IMG/VR virus record: IMGVR_UViG_3300045977_000067
Span: 1 to 64,000 of that record
Length of the DNA: 64,000 bases
Source of the DNA: a virus
Reading direction: 5' to 3' (one strand)
Shown: in pieces, positions 26,242 to 35,111 of the stretch
Layout of the letters: every line of letters begins with the position of its first letter
How positions within the stretch are numbered: position 1 is the stretch's first letter
Made by a program: the position numbers and the translations under genes
Notes under the pieces: model-generated
Told to the model about the DNA's origin: nothing
What the model saw: only the letters and a program-made list of their open reading frames with translations
Database searches by the model: none

Positions 26242-26576
26242 TATTTACGCATCCTTATCTGCTTGCGTGCGAGCGGCGCGGCTTCTTTAAGCAATTGCTC
26301 TAGGTCAATTCCAGGAGCTTTCAATTCGAGGCCCTCAATAACCCGTGCAACTACATCCTTGTGCGCGACGAGATCCTTATTCTGCTCATAGAAGCGATCG
26401 GTTAAGTCACGTAGCATAATAGTACTCTTCACTAAGTTGCGAATGACGCCTGGTAAAATTCGCAACATCTCTTCTACCGACTTGTAGACTAATAAACACG
26501 CCATTTCATGAGCAAATTCATAATCGTGATTACGTTCTGCCCATTTATTGAAGTCGTCTCTTGTAAAGATTTCCAT
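26241..26576 (-). CDS. Helical virion-region protein, phage B
   Basis: 111 residues, all-helical prediction (VYKSVEEMLRILPGVIRNLVKSTIMLRDL...). Basic C-terminus (LARKQIRMRK). Sits between the head-tail adaptor region and the propeller genes. Family not recognised. Confidence 0.65.
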   Translation of the reverse strand: MEIFTRDDFNKWAERNHDYEFAHEMACLLVYKSVEEMLRILPGVIRNLVKSTIMLRDLTDRFYEQNKDLVAHKDVVARVIEGLELKAPGIDLEQLLKEAAPLARKQIRMRK

Positions 26577-26577
26577 A

Positions 26578-26754
26578 TCAGCTCATCTTATTACGCTTTT
26601 TGCGGCGCGCAACGAAGTCTTCGTCATGCTCTATAGCATTCAGTAAACGCACCTGAGCCTTGGCCTTTTTCTTAGATGTACCCTTAGCACGAACACCACT
26701 TGGTGAGCTAACCTCATACTTATCGCCATCCTTTTTACGTATTTTGTAAGGCAT
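26578..26754 (-). CDS. Small Lys-rich conserved phage protein, phage B
   Basis: 58 residues, ATG 26754: MPYKIRKKDGDKYEV, then SPSGVRAKGTSKKKAKAQ and VRLLNAIEHDEDF. The SPSG-x4-KGTSKKKAxAQxRLLNAIEH pattern recurs widely in phage structural clusters. Probably binds nucleic acid or head proteins; role unknown. Confidence 0.8.
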   Translation of the reverse strand: MPYKIRKKDGDKYEVSSPSGVRAKGTSKKKAKAQVRLLNAIEHDEDFVARRKKRNKMS

Positions 26755-26785
26755 TATAATTATTCCTCATGTAAACGCCAGCAGT

Positions 26786-26973
26786 CATTTATCCTGCGGA
26801 GGCAAGAGAGCCTAATCGCTTAATTGCTTCACTGTCAAGGGACGCTTCGCTGGGGACCCCTTGACAGCTCGCAAGTCGCGATTTGTCTCAAGATGCCTCC
26901 TACGGAGAAATGCCTGGGGCGGCTGGAAGCAGCAGAGACGTAGCCACAAGGGCGCCTCGTTGGGCGCAGCTGT
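26786..26973. repeat. Long stepped inverted repeat, phage B element 2
   Basis: Left arms CATTT-aTCC-tgc-GGAGGC and ATCGC..TTGC pair with GCAA..GCGAT, GCCTCC..GGA and AAATG; the centre is CTGTCAAGGG/CCCTTGACAG (about 26839-26875). A second hairpin (CCACA..GGCGC/GCGC..TGTGG) precedes the palindrome at 26974. No gene in it. Confidence 0.85.
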
Positions 26974-26988
26974 GGTCAAACTTTAACC
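26974..26988. promoter_or_regulatory. Phage-B palindromic site 2
   Basis: GGTCAAACTTTAACC, one base off the GGTTAAAsTTTAACC consensus; 11 bases past the stop of 27000-27695 (minus). Confidence 0.65.
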
Positions 26989-26999
26989 ATAGCCACATT

Positions 27000-27695
27000 C
27001 TATCCCTCCATTTGCTTTATAGGAAGTGATAATTGCTCGACGTAATCGTACTCTAGTCCAAGCATTTCACTACGTATAGCTGTTTCCCAATCGGCCACGC
27101 CATCACGGTTACGCTGAGCTACTTCCATTGCACGCATAGCCGCGAGCACCAGCACCCAGGGATGCTGTGTGCTCCAGAAGTTGTAGTCAGTGTCATTTAC
27201 CAGCGGCGACTGGTAGAAGTAACCAACAACTTGTAATTGCGTCTGCTCACTGAAGGCCGTGTTGAATACTATAGCATTGTAAGGAAAGTTGTCCTCCATA
27301 ACGATAGTATTCGGCGGCACCGTGGATTGCCCCGCAATCTCAGGCTGAGTGCGAATTGCACACGGCGCGTAAAGGTACGGACAACCTGGCTCTTGTGTAC
27401 GATGCATACGCTCAAGCGAGAGAGGTTTGAGCTTCACGACTACGCCACTTAAGTTAGTTGCCCGTACCTCACGTATAACTCTGCACTCAGGTATAAGTAA
27501 GTACCAATTACCGGCGGCAAGGGTAGCATAATAGTTTGCGGTGGACTTAAGTACTTCGAATGTCCGGTCTAGCCACCGCTGGCCGCTAAGTATAAAGAAA
27601 TCCGCACCAGAGTCCTGGTACGATTCGGTATCCGTGATCAAATCGTAGCGGCCACTCAGCTCAATAAATTTGGTGCGTATTTCTAGAAGAGTCAT
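27000..27695 (-). CDS. Putative head-tail connector/adaptor protein, phage B
   Basis: 231 residues. MTLLEIRTKFIELSGRYDLI followed by WLDRTFEVLKSTANYYATLAAGNWYLLIPECRVIREV, a form common among podovirus adaptor proteins encoded next to the capsid gene: N-terminal helix bundle, beta domain, C-terminal helix (AMRAMEVAQRNRDG). Only 27 bases, holding one palindromic site, separate it from the capsid gene upstream. Confidence 0.65.
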   Translation of the reverse strand: MTLLEIRTKFIELSGRYDLITDTESYQDSGADFFILSGQRWLDRTFEVLKSTANYYATLAAGNWYLLIPECRVIREVRATNLSGVVVKLKPLSLERMHRTQEPGCPYLYAPCAIRTQPEIAGQSTVPPNTIVMEDNFPYNAIVFNTAFSEQTQLQVVGYFYQSPLVNDTDYNFWSTQHPWVLVLAAMRAMEVAQRNRDGVADWETAIRSEMLGLEYDYVEQLSLPIKQMEG

Positions 27696-27706
27696 AACGG
27701 TCCTAT

Positions 27707-27721
27707 GGTTAGATTTTAACC
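27707..27721. promoter_or_regulatory. Phage-B palindromic site 3
   Basis: GGTTAGATTTTAACC; fills the 27-base gap between the capsid and adaptor genes, with no room for a separate promoter or structured element. Confidence 0.7.
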
Positions 27722-27722
27722 A

Positions 27723-29015
27723 TTACGGCTTATCTTTACCTACATCATTCAGCAAACCAAACTTCGTTGGGTGATGATACTCAAGACCGCACTCAGTTAG
27801 CCACTCTTCTTTAGTACCGTCGAGCCGCTCGTGCGATGGTGATACTTTAGTCGTGTCCATACTCATGAATGTAGTATCATCAATGTAGCGGTACTTGAGC
27901 ATTTGTGGCTCTAGTATAACCAGTAGATTACGCGTAGTTGCATCGTAACTGAACAATGGGTGCGTCATTAGGTTAAGTGTACCAAATGGTGTAATCCATT
28001 GCGTAACCTTGAGACCGTATGAAGTAGCCGTGGGTGTGAGGTTAATCTGACCAGCTGCTTTTGCAATGCGATTAATGCCAAGCAACGCACCACTACCAGC
28101 AAAGGCCATTTTATCACTTGAGCCATAACGGAAGATTACTTCAAGTGATCTATCTAGCCATTCTTCACCACCTTCAAGCCAAGTAGTACTCGCCGGAACA
28201 CTTGCATCGGTGGTGTATGTAAATGAGTTGCTAGGTGCACCTGTTTTGATTGCCTGAATGACACCCATAGTAGTGCGTTCAGGCTTGCCGTTAGTGCCAA
28301 CGTTCTCCGTGCGAATGCCCCAGAAGAATGCTTTCTCCATCTCAATAGAGTGAAGTTCGAGAGATTCACGTTTTGCTTCTTTGTACGCGTCCTCGGTACG
28401 CAGCGTAGTTTTACGCGCGGTACGAGTAATGTCCAAAGGAGTACGGAAAATCTGAGTGTAGTTGAACCACTTCACAGGATCATAGGCAACAGCATTAGGA
28501 ATTGGCGCACCTTCAGAGTTAATGTTACCGATAATAAGAATGGTATCTGCAGTAGACAGGTTTGTTGCTCCACCATTATCGTCAGCCTCTAAGAGTTTAA
28601 CATCTATCTTAGAATCAGCACCGGCGAGAGTTACGCCAACTACTTTAGCGTTTACGTCTACGTTAAGGTTGGTAGATACCCGCAATAGAACCTGATGGCC
28701 GACACGAAATTCAGTGGCAAGCGCCTGAGCTACCTTCACGTAGAGTGTGACGCCAGCTGCAGTACCGCCGGCAGCGAGTGCAGCTGTCATTCCTGAGTCA
28801 GTATAAATGTCAGTGATAGTTCCGCCTTGAGTCGCGAGGTTCTTTGTCCACCACGCAAATTCAGGGTCAGTAACTACTTCTTCTCCCATCTTACTCAATA
28901 AGCCCGTAAGTGGCGCCATTCCGTTCGGGTAAAGGTAAAGTATTCCTTGCCGCCAGTTCTTTGGACGCTCGTCAGTTGCCCAGTCACCAGTACCACGCAT
29001 TCCCATGAAAGCCAT
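27723..29015 (-). CDS. Major capsid protein, phage B
   Basis: 430 residues, ATG 29015. N-terminal MGMRGTGDWATDERPKNWRQGILYLYPNGMAPLTGLLSKM, a beta-rich inserted domain (about 85-150; VGHQVLLRVS...), then FNYTQIFRTPLDITRTARKT and a long helix-beta region ending in TKEEWLTECGLEYHHPTKFG. This matches HK97-fold capsids of the SU10/DUF5309-like type. It lies downstream of scaffold and portal, in the usual order. Single copy in the window; phage A's capsid is not present. Confidence 0.85.
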   Translation of the reverse strand: MAFMGMRGTGDWATDERPKNWRQGILYLYPNGMAPLTGLLSKMGEEVVTDPEFAWWTKNLATQGGTITDIYTDSGMTAALAAGGTAAGVTLYVKVAQALATEFRVGHQVLLRVSTNLNVDVNAKVVGVTLAGADSKIDVKLLEADDNGGATNLSTADTILIIGNINSEGAPIPNAVAYDPVKWFNYTQIFRTPLDITRTARKTTLRTEDAYKEAKRESLELHSIEMEKAFFWGIRTENVGTNGKPERTTMGVIQAIKTGAPSNSFTYTTDASVPASTTWLEGGEEWLDRSLEVIFRYGSSDKMAFAGSGALLGINRIAKAAGQINLTPTATSYGLKVTQWITPFGTLNLMTHPLFSYDATTRNLLVILEPQMLKYRYIDDTTFMSMDTTKVSPSHERLDGTKEEWLTECGLEYHHPTKFGLLNDVGKDKP

Positions 29016-29070
29016 GATAATACCTTTCTGTAGTTGGCTCTGAAGCCCAGCACTTACTCCAGAAAGTTAA

Positions 29071-29259
29071 TTAAGGATTCACTCCATCAGTAGGCGCATC
29101 AGCCGCAAGCAAGAATAATATCTTACCCTCACGTTCGTATTCAGTTCCATCCGTAAGAGTGAATACGTGCCCCTCTGCACGCAAACGATCTTCAGTTGAT
29201 GTACCAATTAGCTTGTCTAAACAGTGTCTATCATAGGTGCTCAAATAGGTGATTTCCAT
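29071..29259 (-). CDS. Small hypothetical head protein, phage B
   Basis: 62 residues between scaffold and capsid genes; VFTLTDGTEYEREGKILFLLA is a short beta unit. Could be a decoration or assembly factor by position; no family recognised. Confidence 0.6.
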   Translation of the reverse strand: MEITYLSTYDRHCLDKLIGTSTEDRLRAEGHVFTLTDGTEYEREGKILFLLAADAPTDGVNP

Positions 29260-29261
29260 AG

Positions 29262-29978
29262 TTATAACTCCACTAAATCCATGATCTCTTTCTCTAAGCC
29301 CGTTAGTTCAGGCTCAACTTCTACTTTGCGACCACGCTGTGGTGCGAAGCTTCTATTAGTTTGCTTCGGCGCGGGAGAATCTAGTTTCTTAAGTTTCAGC
29401 GCGGTGCGAACGTGAGTGGCAGTTTTTGCGAATACCTCCTGTGGCTTGAGTTCAGGATTCTCCTTAGATATATCCTTTGCATATGCAGCTACAGTGCGAC
29501 GGAATTGCCGCAGGTCTGGATTAGCGTCATAGAACTCCTTTACCATTTCACTCATTGTGAGCTGCTCGCGAACGTATCGTGATACAAGGTCTTGCACAGA
29601 GCCAAGCACGTTGTCTGAAGCTCTACGCATCGCTTCGCCAACACCACGATTGTATACAGCAAGTAAAAGTCGATTAAGATTCTCGCTAGAACTAAGTACT
29701 TCATCAATATCGAGCCCTTCCAAGAAATCTGGATCAGCGGGCTGATCGCCAGCTGCATCAGGTTCGGGTGGCAGCTCCCTTTCCAATTGCAGGCGACGAC
29801 CAGTCTCTTCTTCAAGCCGAGCAAGTAATGCAGACTCGTGATCGCCTTCTTCAGGTTCAGGCGAAGATTCAGTAGAAACTGGTTCATCACTTTGGATCGC
29901 CGGCTCAGGCTCAGGTTCAGGCTCATTTGGTTCGCTAGAACCAGGTCCGAAATCTAATAAGTCAAAATTCTCTGCCAT
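29262..29978 (-). CDS. Scaffolding-type protein, phage B
   Basis: 238 residues. The acidic, Pro/Glu-rich N-terminus (SSEPNEPEPEPEPA...) is followed by long helices (LNRLLLAVYNRGVGEAMRR, LVSRYVREQLTMSEMVKEFYDANPDL) and a basic C-terminal region (RSFAPQRGRKVEVEPELTGLEKEIMDL). This composition and the position directly upstream of the capsid gene fit a head scaffold. Expected in procapsids only. Confidence 0.7.
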   Translation of the reverse strand: MAENFDLLDFGPGSSEPNEPEPEPEPAIQSDEPVSTESSPEPEEGDHESALLARLEEETGRRLQLERELPPEPDAAGDQPADPDFLEGLDIDEVLSSSENLNRLLLAVYNRGVGEAMRRASDNVLGSVQDLVSRYVREQLTMSEMVKEFYDANPDLRQFRRTVAAYAKDISKENPELKPQEVFAKTATHVRTALKLKKLDSPAPKQTNRSFAPQRGRKVEVEPELTGLEKEIMDLVEL

Positions 29979-30210
29979 TTACATTCTCCTCGATTGCATC
30001 GCAAATGCTTTGAGGTAGATTTATAAAGTGTCTACATGCTTCAGCGATGCCCTGAAAGCGTTTAATTTCACCTATGTCGTCTTCAACTTCTAGTTTATTA
30101 CGTATCTCCTGAAGCCAGGTATCAACTTCGCTACGCATATCACGCCAGGCTACGCTCTCAATAAGTGCGTGAAATTCACTAAGTGTTGCATGAAAGTTTT
30201 GTTCAGCCAT
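29962..30210 (-). CDS. Small helical head-region protein, phage B
   Basis: 82 residues from ATG 30210 (AAGGTG upstream). Helical throughout (FHALIESVAWRDMRSEVDTWLQEIRNKL). It matches the size and position of small portal-adjacent helical proteins in podoviruses. Overlaps the scaffold start by 17 bp. Function unknown. Confidence 0.65.
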   Translation of the reverse strand: MAEQNFHATLSEFHALIESVAWRDMRSEVDTWLQEIRNKLEVEDDIGEIKRFQGIAEACRHFINLPQSICDAIEENVNGREF

Positions 30211-30225
30211 ACTGTGCACCTTCGT

Positions 30226-30433
30226 TGCATTTATCCCTGCAGGAGGCTAGAGATTATATCACTACAGGGCACTAGTGCAGTCAACGCTTCGCGTGCTCCA
30301 CTTCGTTCCGCCCCTTTGGGTGACTGCGTGCCCTTTCGTGAAGGGAGAAATTCGCCTCCTGCGGGAAAATGCATCGGGCGCGAGAAGCATCGGTCCCATA
30401 AGGGCTTCGCGCGTTGCTGCTCGCCAATCTTAC
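30226..30433. repeat. Long stepped inverted repeat, phage B element 3
   Basis: TGCATTT-aTCC-ct-GCAGGAGGC pairs with GCCTCCTGC-gg-GAaAATGCA; inside, GGGCA..GCAGTCA (30278-30298 region) pairs with TGACTGC.TGCCC. A GCGCG/CGCGC hairpin follows, then a palindrome. Best-paired example of the family. No gene in it. Confidence 0.85.
30253..30258 (-). promoter_or_regulatory. Extended -10 promoter candidate in element 3
   Basis: Minus strand TGATATAAT, 43 bases upstream of the gene start at 30210. A TTGACT lies 20 bp upstream, too far for an ideal -35. Confidence 0.5.
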
Positions 30434-30448
30434 GGTTAAACTTTAACC
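30434..30448. promoter_or_regulatory. Phage-B palindromic site 4
   Basis: GGTTAAACTTTAACC, perfect consensus, directly after the portal stop codon. Confidence 0.75.
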
Positions 30449-30452
30449 ATAG

Positions 30453-32417
30453 TCATCCCTGTTCAAGCAATGAAACCAGCTCACCGTTCGCCACTTGATT
30501 CATGACCTGCTCATCAGGCGCAGCTGCTACTTGTGCTGCTGGCTGCTGCCTCTCGAATGCGTCAACATTCTTAGCACCAAGCGATGTAGCTATGTACTTG
30601 AAGATGTTGACCACATCGAATGATTGCATGAGTTGTTCGTTGCTACCTATTATCTGAAACAGCTGAGTCCAGATGTCACTGAAATTGCCGCCCGGGATGG
30701 AGCCGTCGCGTACAATCAAGTCGTAGTCTACTAGGATGTCCATAGGACTGACGAGCACTCGCTGGTCAGTAATGTTGAACTGGCGTTGAATTGATGCTGG
30801 CCATTCACCGACGGATTTAACATACACTTCCTGTGACATGAACTGTTGCGCGTGGTAGGCGAACATGTACCCGATGTCCTGCATAGCCTGCAGACCTACT
30901 ATTTTGGCTATGCGCTCAAGACGGTTTACTGCACCTTGCGCAGTACCTTGAAACTCACGTGCGCTTAAACGCTCAGGACCACCTTTACGGAGATTGCCCA
31001 TTACTGCGTTGTCAGTGCCAGTCATAGTCTGCATGTATTCTACTATGAAGGCCACGTCCTGAAGGTTGGTGCGAGTGATGTCAGTTACTGCTAGTTGCTT
31101 AACTGCATTCTCAACACCACGACCCCAGGCAGGACGACGTAAGCGTATGAGTCCACCTGGTTCGGGATCACGCAAGTCTTCTATGTTAAGTAGGTATGGA
31201 TCGACAATGAGCATGTCGTTGATAGCTTTACGGACATTTGCCACGTGCGAGTTGAAGAGCCAGTCGATTACTGTTTGCATGCCGCTAAGTATTTCGAGGC
31301 GGCTGTATGCTACGGGTGAATAGCCGTCGAAATCTGGAGCACAAATCCCAACTGGAAACATATCGTGATCAAGATCAAGAGGATTAGCACGTATGATAAT
31401 AGCGTCATTTGCGACAGTGAATAGCCACTTCTCAGGTATATCTGATTTACCAAGTTTCCACATACTCGGAATAAGTTTGACGTAAACATGAAACTGATCA
31501 ACTGGCTGAGAAATGTTCCGGTCGAATGAAGTAGCGTCACCACGAAGTGCGCGAGTGCGAGAAGTGCGCGTGTCAGTACCGAGAATACCGCTAGCTTTAT
31601 TAGGAGTATGACGTAGATAACGAACATTGAAGAGTGTAGGATCATCCTGTTCCTCACTGAGCAGATCCATGTAGTTTGAGCGATCTAGCCAGCCTACGTA
31701 CTCACCTTTCTGTACGTCGTGAATGGAGTAATTAGGGTCTGGTAGATAGTTGTACGGATCTATATTGGTGATAGCGTTTCCCTCAAAGAGAATAGCATTC
31801 TCGCGCAAGGTGCGAGCGAATCCTGTTTGAGTGAACTCACCATCACCGTCATAAAAGCCTCGTGGCGAGCGAGACTGTTTTTTGCCATAGCGAGTGAGCC
31901 AATAGGGTGACACGGCGCCGAAGCCATAGGCACAAGCATCACGGAACATTGTGTGCAGTGAAAGTGCTACCTTGTTGCGCGTGCACTGAAGGTCTATTAC
32001 TTTTTCCATAAGTATTGCGCCGGCGACATCTTCTGGTGACGCGCCTTCGTAACGAAACATTGGATTAGGAAAGAATGCTGCGACGAGATACGAGACTAAA
32101 GTTTCCAGGATTGCATAAGAGTATGGAAATACGATGCTGACTGGCTTGCGGGGGTCCTTGCGCTTGATTAAGCGTTCTTTGTCACTGAGTGAAATGTACG
32201 CGGTGAGTGTTTCGTTAGTTGCATCCCACGCAGGTCTGCGAGCTGATTGCACTTTAGCTGATTCCCAACCGTAGCGAAGTAAGCGTGAAAGCAAACGTTG
32301 ATGAAGCTCGCCACCTGGCTTTAGGTTCATGTCTTCAGGATAATCGTACTTGTAGTCGTACTTTTCAGTATCACCCATGTTAATGAGCGAATCTGGGTTC
32401 GTCAGTTGGTACGGCAT
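30453..32417 (-). CDS. Portal protein, phage B
   Basis: 654 residues, ATG 32417 overlapping the terminase stop. Features of podovirus-like portals: early ESAKVQSARRPAWDATNETLTAYISL, long clip/wing region, and GLDRIARYVGLQ-like ERIAKIVGLQAMQDIGYMFAYHAQQ stem helices. It forms the dodecameric DNA gate at the head vertex and docks the terminase encoded upstream. Nothing looks truncated. C-terminal Ala/Gln-rich end. Confidence 0.85.
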   Translation of the reverse strand: MPYQLTNPDSLINMGDTEKYDYKYDYPEDMNLKPGGELHQRLLSRLLRYGWESAKVQSARRPAWDATNETLTAYISLSDKERLIKRKDPRKPVSIVFPYSYAILETLVSYLVAAFFPNPMFRYEGASPEDVAGAILMEKVIDLQCTRNKVALSLHTMFRDACAYGFGAVSPYWLTRYGKKQSRSPRGFYDGDGEFTQTGFARTLRENAILFEGNAITNIDPYNYLPDPNYSIHDVQKGEYVGWLDRSNYMDLLSEEQDDPTLFNVRYLRHTPNKASGILGTDTRTSRTRALRGDATSFDRNISQPVDQFHVYVKLIPSMWKLGKSDIPEKWLFTVANDAIIIRANPLDLDHDMFPVGICAPDFDGYSPVAYSRLEILSGMQTVIDWLFNSHVANVRKAINDMLIVDPYLLNIEDLRDPEPGGLIRLRRPAWGRGVENAVKQLAVTDITRTNLQDVAFIVEYMQTMTGTDNAVMGNLRKGGPERLSAREFQGTAQGAVNRLERIAKIVGLQAMQDIGYMFAYHAQQFMSQEVYVKSVGEWPASIQRQFNITDQRVLVSPMDILVDYDLIVRDGSIPGGNFSDIWTQLFQIIGSNEQLMQSFDVVNIFKYIATSLGAKNVDAFERQQPAAQVAAAPDEQVMNQVANGELVSLLEQG

Positions 32418-33931
32418 TACACGAGCCTCCAGTCGTCGTCTAGAGGTGGATCGTATTCGAGTGATGCGAACTCGTCGGCATCTTGTGATGCGTCAGCATC
32501 AGGAGTGGTGAAGTACCTGCCGCCTAATTCAAGTAGCTCAATGACGTAGGCTGTCGCATCGGCAACGTCCACGAGACCGCTACGTGGAAATGACAGTAAT
32601 TGTGCTTCGAGCTTACTGCAATTAGTTTTGTTGTGGTAGATCCAGCCCTGTCTGTAATAAGGCGAAAGCGCACCAATGCGCTTAATCTTACCTTTCTCGC
32701 CATCAGGAGCTCCACCTCTAGCCTTAAGCCATACAGCTTCAAAAGAGTCAGCGGGACCGCGTCGTAGCATTTCGTTAGTGATAGGTTGCTTAATAAATTC
32801 CTCAAGTCCTGTTACCTCTATGCCCACTACGTGTGCGTTAAGGCGGCGACGCATAGCAAACATTTCATCGTACAAGTCGTTAGGGAAGAACTTGCCGCTG
32901 ACTACGTCTCTGACGTATATAGCGTTGTGGCTGTAGTCAATGCCAATGCCAACGATTGCACTGTCTGCTGAGTGCATATTAGCAGTTTTGGCAGGATCAA
33001 CTATGATTACATTCTCGAGATTCGCAGAATCTAGCTCGCGTTCTTCGTAGTACTTGAAGTATTCTTGACGGAATGTTGCGTCTTCTTTTGAGATAGGTAA
33101 GTTACGATATTCCATGTAGAATACGTCGAGTAGTCCTTTGTTGCGGTGCGATTCTACTTCGCGGCGGAGTTCATCGGTAGAGATTAAGTGTGGTGCCAGT
33201 GATTCGTAAGAATCATTGCATAGATCCAGGCGCATTGAGTGCCATTCATCACTGGTTAGGAGTTCTTGAAGAAGCGAGTCGTAATGTTTGAGAGTGTCTA
33301 TGTAGATAACACGCCACTTGTCGCTATAGCGATCTACACACTTGAGTAAGTCGGAGTTGAACCACTCTTTGAGTTTACGGCGATTCTCGGAGTTCTCTAA
33401 CTCCTCTTTCTTTTCAAGGTCGTCTACTATTATTAGTTGAGGGCGATAGTTCTTATATAATAGTCCCCGAACTTGCTGACCAGCGCCGCGGGGCATGACG
33501 AGTGTACTTCCAAACGCCACCCAGGACTGTTTGCTGAAGGACTCATCCAGCTCGGGATCATCTGCGTTAATTTGTACGTTACCAAATATCCGTCGAATTT
33601 CTCGATTAGTAAGAAGCTCACGTTTTATGTTCTCCGTTTGCATAGTAGCGATTGTCTCGCTGTTGGAGATGTACGTGACGAATTCGTATTCACGGAATAG
33701 GATTGACTTTTCTACTAACGCACGGGCCAGTGAAGTTTTGCCTAAGCCTCGCGGTGCAGCTATGCATATACGCTGATGAGGTGAGTCTATAGCATCGAGG
33801 ATTGACGCGTGAAGCGTCGACCAGGGCGTGTTGAATGCTTCTGGAAGCAACGTCTTGCAGAACACGCCGATGTTTTGGTAGCAGAGTGCCAGGATGTCTG
33901 CTAAGTCAGGTGTAAGTGTCGCTAGTGGCAT
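32417..33931 (-). CDS. terL: Terminase large subunit, phage B
   Basis: 504 residues. ATPase: Walker A APRGLGKTS at 59-67, Walker B LIIVDDLE near 170, followed by a WRVIYIDT coupling strand. The RNaseH-like nuclease begins at VIIVDPAKTANMHSADSAIVGIGID (Asp pair) and contains GIEVTG. It packages and cuts concatemeric DNA into the procapsid with the portal. ATG 33931 follows a perfect palindromic site. Confidence 0.92.
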   Translation of the reverse strand: MPLATLTPDLADILALCYQNIGVFCKTLLPEAFNTPWSTLHASILDAIDSPHQRICIAAPRGLGKTSLARALVEKSILFREYEFVTYISNSETIATMQTENIKRELLTNREIRRIFGNVQINADDPELDESFSKQSWVAFGSTLVMPRGAGQQVRGLLYKNYRPQLIIVDDLEKKEELENSENRRKLKEWFNSDLLKCVDRYSDKWRVIYIDTLKHYDSLLQELLTSDEWHSMRLDLCNDSYESLAPHLISTDELRREVESHRNKGLLDVFYMEYRNLPISKEDATFRQEYFKYYEERELDSANLENVIIVDPAKTANMHSADSAIVGIGIDYSHNAIYVRDVVSGKFFPNDLYDEMFAMRRRLNAHVVGIEVTGLEEFIKQPITNEMLRRGPADSFEAVWLKARGGAPDGEKGKIKRIGALSPYYRQGWIYHNKTNCSKLEAQLLSFPRSGLVDVADATAYVIELLELGGRYFTTPDADASQDADEFASLEYDPPLDDDWRLV

Positions 33932-33949
33932 ACAGAGTTTCCGTGTTGT

Positions 33950-33964
33950 GGTTAAAGTTTAACC
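33950..33964. promoter_or_regulatory. Phage-B palindromic site 5
   Basis: GGTTAAAGTTTAACC, perfect palindrome, 18 bases upstream of the terminase start. Between here and 34029 there is a short GGGCC../CGGTCG..CGACCG hairpin and no gene. Confidence 0.75.
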
Positions 33965-34029
33965 ATAGCGATTTATCGTTACTTGCGGGCCCGTCGGTCG
34001 CCCTCGACCGAGCTAACATTTACAAGTTA

Positions 34030-34521
34030 TTATTCCTCGCTTGCGAGGAGTCCGGCGTCAGATGCCGCATTAAGTGCACGCATCTTGATTGCCTCAATGT
34101 CGTCGCGTGAGAGATGGGTGTTGATAGAGGCTACTTTGTGCACCTCACCAAAGCCGGCGCGACCTAGATGTACTGAAGCGTACTTTGCACGAATGGCAAT
34201 GGGTGCTTCAATTTCGCCAGAGATGACTTCCTCCAGAAGTCTCAGCGCTTGCGGTGCGAATTCAGTGATTCTAGCACCAATGTCTATTGCCTCGGCATCG
34301 AGTTCCTGGCGAAATTGCCGCAATTTTGCTTGAGCAATAGGTGAATTGCGGACGTTAGATACAGTTTGTGCTGTCACTCCGCATGTCGCAGCGACATGTT
34401 CGTTGGAGTGTCCAAGAGCCACCATGCGAAGCATTTGCTCATGGTTGGCCCAGAGGGACTTGATTTCGTAGACTCGCTTTGGAACGAACCTACGGTCGTA
34501 TTTGTATTTGTCCTCAGACAT
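34030..34521 (-). CDS. terS: Terminase small subunit-like HTH protein, phage B
   Basis: 163 residues. Helix-turn-helix HEQMLRMVALGHSNEHVAATCGVTAQTVSNVRNS (residues about 27-60), then a coiled helical core (RQFRQELDAEAIDIGARI) and a flexible C-terminus. Fold and position next to TerL fit a small terminase, which selects the packaging site. First gene of the leftward virion operon; GGAG precedes ATG 34521. An unrelated regulator with the same HTH is possible. Confidence 0.75.
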   Translation of the reverse strand: MSEDKYKYDRRFVPKRVYEIKSLWANHEQMLRMVALGHSNEHVAATCGVTAQTVSNVRNSPIAQAKLRQFRQELDAEAIDIGARITEFAPQALRLLEEVISGEIEAPIAIRAKYASVHLGRAGFGEVHKVASINTHLSRDDIEAIKMRALNAASDAGLLASEE

Positions 34522-34598
34522 TAATTACTCCTTTGTTGCAGCTTGAAGAGCTGCTTGTGAGCGCGCATGTCGCTCAACAAGCCTGTATTCTGTTTACT

Positions 34599-34627
34599 AT
34601 TGTATCAGATTACAGTCAGTTTGTCAA
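34599..34627 (-). promoter_or_regulatory. Sigma-70 promoter for the leftward virion operon
   Basis: Minus strand TTGACA (34627-34622), 17-bp spacer, TGA-TACAAT (34604-34599): near-consensus with extended -10. It lies 78 bases upstream of the terminase small-subunit start and diverges from the early promoter at 34715. Confidence 0.8.
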
Positions 34628-34714
34628 GGGATTTTAGCTTAAATAACGTAGTTTGTGCAAAAATGTATTTTGAAAGTTACAATATCTAACCATAGCTAAA
34701 AATTGAATGCTAAC

Positions 34715-34743
34715 TTGACATTTGAATAATTTTCTGATATAAT
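34715..34743 (+). promoter_or_regulatory. Consensus early promoter
   Basis: TTGACA (34715-34720), exactly 17 bp, TATAAT (34738-34743) with TGA just before (extended -10). A perfect sigma-70 site; expected to be very strong early after infection. Confidence 0.9.
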
Positions 34744-34768
34744 AGCTTGTAAATGTAAGGAGCATGAT

Positions 34769-34921
34769 TTGAAATTGCAGCACAAGAGAGGAGGCTCTCC
34801 CCAAGCGGCGCGAATTTGCTCCCCCCATGGTCGGGTGCGCGCGAAGACAGGCACGCGAGTCTTCACACGCGAGCGCGAGATGTATCTGCCTATTGCTGCT
34901 CAAAATGCGATCTGGCCTTGA
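34769..34921 (+). CDS. Possible 50-residue leader ORF
   Basis: TTG start 11 bases after AAGGAG (34758-34763); basic product (KLQHKRGGSPQAARI...). It lies directly downstream of the consensus promoter. The rest of the 34744-35111 gap is GC-rich with promoter-like and hairpin segments. Weak support, so it may be only a leader. Confidence 0.35.
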   Translation: MKLQHKRGGSPQAARICSPHGRVRAKTGTRVFTREREMYLPIAAQNAIWP

Positions 34922-34983
34922 CAACCGCGTTTGGATGTGCAACAATATAAGTGTGAGCGGCAAACGCCACTCGCAAGGCGGCC

Positions 34984-35012
34984 TTGACAAGGTGAGTGCC
35001 GCTAGGTACAAT
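34984..35012 (+). promoter_or_regulatory. Second early promoter
   Basis: TTGACA (34984-34989), 17-bp spacer, TACAAT (35007-35012), about 100 bp upstream of the first early gene. A weaker tandem copy (TTGACA at 34918, AACAAT at 34941) precedes it. Confidence 0.7.
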
Positions 35013-35111
35013 GTTAGTGTGAGGCAGCGATGGTCGCTGCACACAGCGTTCTTTCAGATAGCGCACTTGCTCATGCGAGTGCATGCGGGCAGTGCGCGTA
35101 GGAGCTGGATT

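Noticed and set aside
30169-30498. Plus-strand open frame over element 3
   Set aside because: Covers the inverted repeat and portal end; no ribosome site.
34827-35111. 5' extension of the first early gene
   Set aside because: Crosses the promoter at 34984-35012 and lacks a ribosome site; ATG 35112 has one.
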